From positions 1 to 6,509 of the forward strand of contig DHHZ01000056.1 of NCBI GenBank assembly GCA_002403515.1: DNA of 6,509 nucleotides. The letters are read 5' to 3'. The notes beneath the pieces were generated by a model. The model saw only the letters and a program-made list of their open reading frames with translations. It ran no database searches and had not been told where the DNA came from. Origin of the DNA: Legionellales bacterium UBA4759. GTDB lineage: Bacteria > Pseudomonadota > Gammaproteobacteria > Legionellales > Legionellaceae. The position numbers and the translations under genes were made by a program. Each line of letters begins with the position of its first letter. Position 1 is the stretch's first letter. Below, piece by piece: positions 6,300-6,509 of this stretch.

Positions 6300-6509
6300 C
6301 ACTTAACTGGGGTGTCCGGATCTAGTAAACCACATCAGGGGGCTTATAGACTATTGTGGTATCGTATCATTCGACGTATAGAGTGATATAAAATTCTCAA
6401 ATAAATCTGAAAGTATTATCAAGAAGTTTTGAAATCCCCCAATATGAGACACGTTCTGATTATTAAAACGTTGCTGTATACTGGTGGGGTGGAGTAGCCC
6501 CCTAAAAAA
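6300..6509. mobile_element. Possible insertion-sequence debris, non-coding
   Basis: This patch differs from its surroundings by G- and C-runs: TGGGGTGTCCGGATC (6308-6322), AATCCCCCAATATGAGACAC (6432-6451) and GGTGGGGTGG (6483-6492). AGGGGGCT (6337-6344) is repeated inverted as AGCCCCCT (6496-6503). Such G/C-run ends with TGTCC or GACAC are reminiscent of IS terminal repeats. No transposase frame, target duplication or matched pair of ends is visible, and the right edge of the window cuts the context. Confidence 0.25.

Noticed and set aside
558..6310. CTTAACTGG shared by the 558-600 hairpin and the patch at 6302-6310, as possible element ends
   Set aside because: A 9-base match between two sites in 6.5 kb is expected by chance many times, and the flanks do not match.
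1..6509. CRISPR arrays, tRNA, rRNA, origin or attachment sites
   Set aside because: No regularly spaced repeats, cloverleaf-like sequence, rRNA core motif or iteron set was seen on either strand.

Overview
The window is AT-rich bacterial DNA that looks like an accessory region of a Legionella-like gammaproteobacterium. This placement is an inference. It rests on base composition, on two large divergent genes built like Dot/Icm-type secreted effectors (a GNAT fused to a second enzyme-like domain plus a membrane hairpin; a large helical orphan with an acidic C-terminal tail), and on the lack of housekeeping genes. No 16S, tRNA or marker gene confirms it.

Layout, left to right. (1) 1-517, minus strand: a broken, N-terminally truncated class II aminoacyl-tRNA-synthetase-like gene (AsnRS/asparagine-synthetase-related type) with recognisable motifs 2 and 3, one nonsense codon and one frameshift; it runs off the left edge. 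(2) 558-600: a 10-bp hairpin just past the end of the next gene. (3) 615-2036, minus: a 473-aa protein with an N-terminal GNAT acetyltransferase, a central domain with a His-Gly / Ala-Cys pair like clan CD cysteine peptidases (caspase/C80/CHAT), a basic linker and a C-terminal transmembrane hairpin. (4) 2037-2214: a divergent promoter region holding a good sigma70-type promoter for the GNAT gene, overlapped by a perfect 16-bp palindrome. (5) 2215-4644, plus: an 809-aa orphan, mostly helical, with an E-block-like tail. (6) 4645-5081: two strong hairpins (the first a probable terminator) and a short protein-like open frame that may be a gene remnant. (7) 5082-6032, plus: a lipoprotein with TPR-like helices and a single c-type heme motif CMACH at its extreme C-terminus. 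(8) 6033-6509: no intact gene; a protein-like frame broken by TGA, a 14-bp palindrome, and a GC-richer patch that may be insertion-sequence debris.

The genes do not form one operon. The two effector-like genes diverge from a shared 178-bp control region, and the lipoprotein gene stands alone behind hairpins. Decayed genes on the flanks fit a plastic island where effector genes arrive and decay. The most notable item is the GNAT / clan-CD-like / membrane-hairpin fusion; the C-terminal heme motif on a TPR lipoprotein is second.
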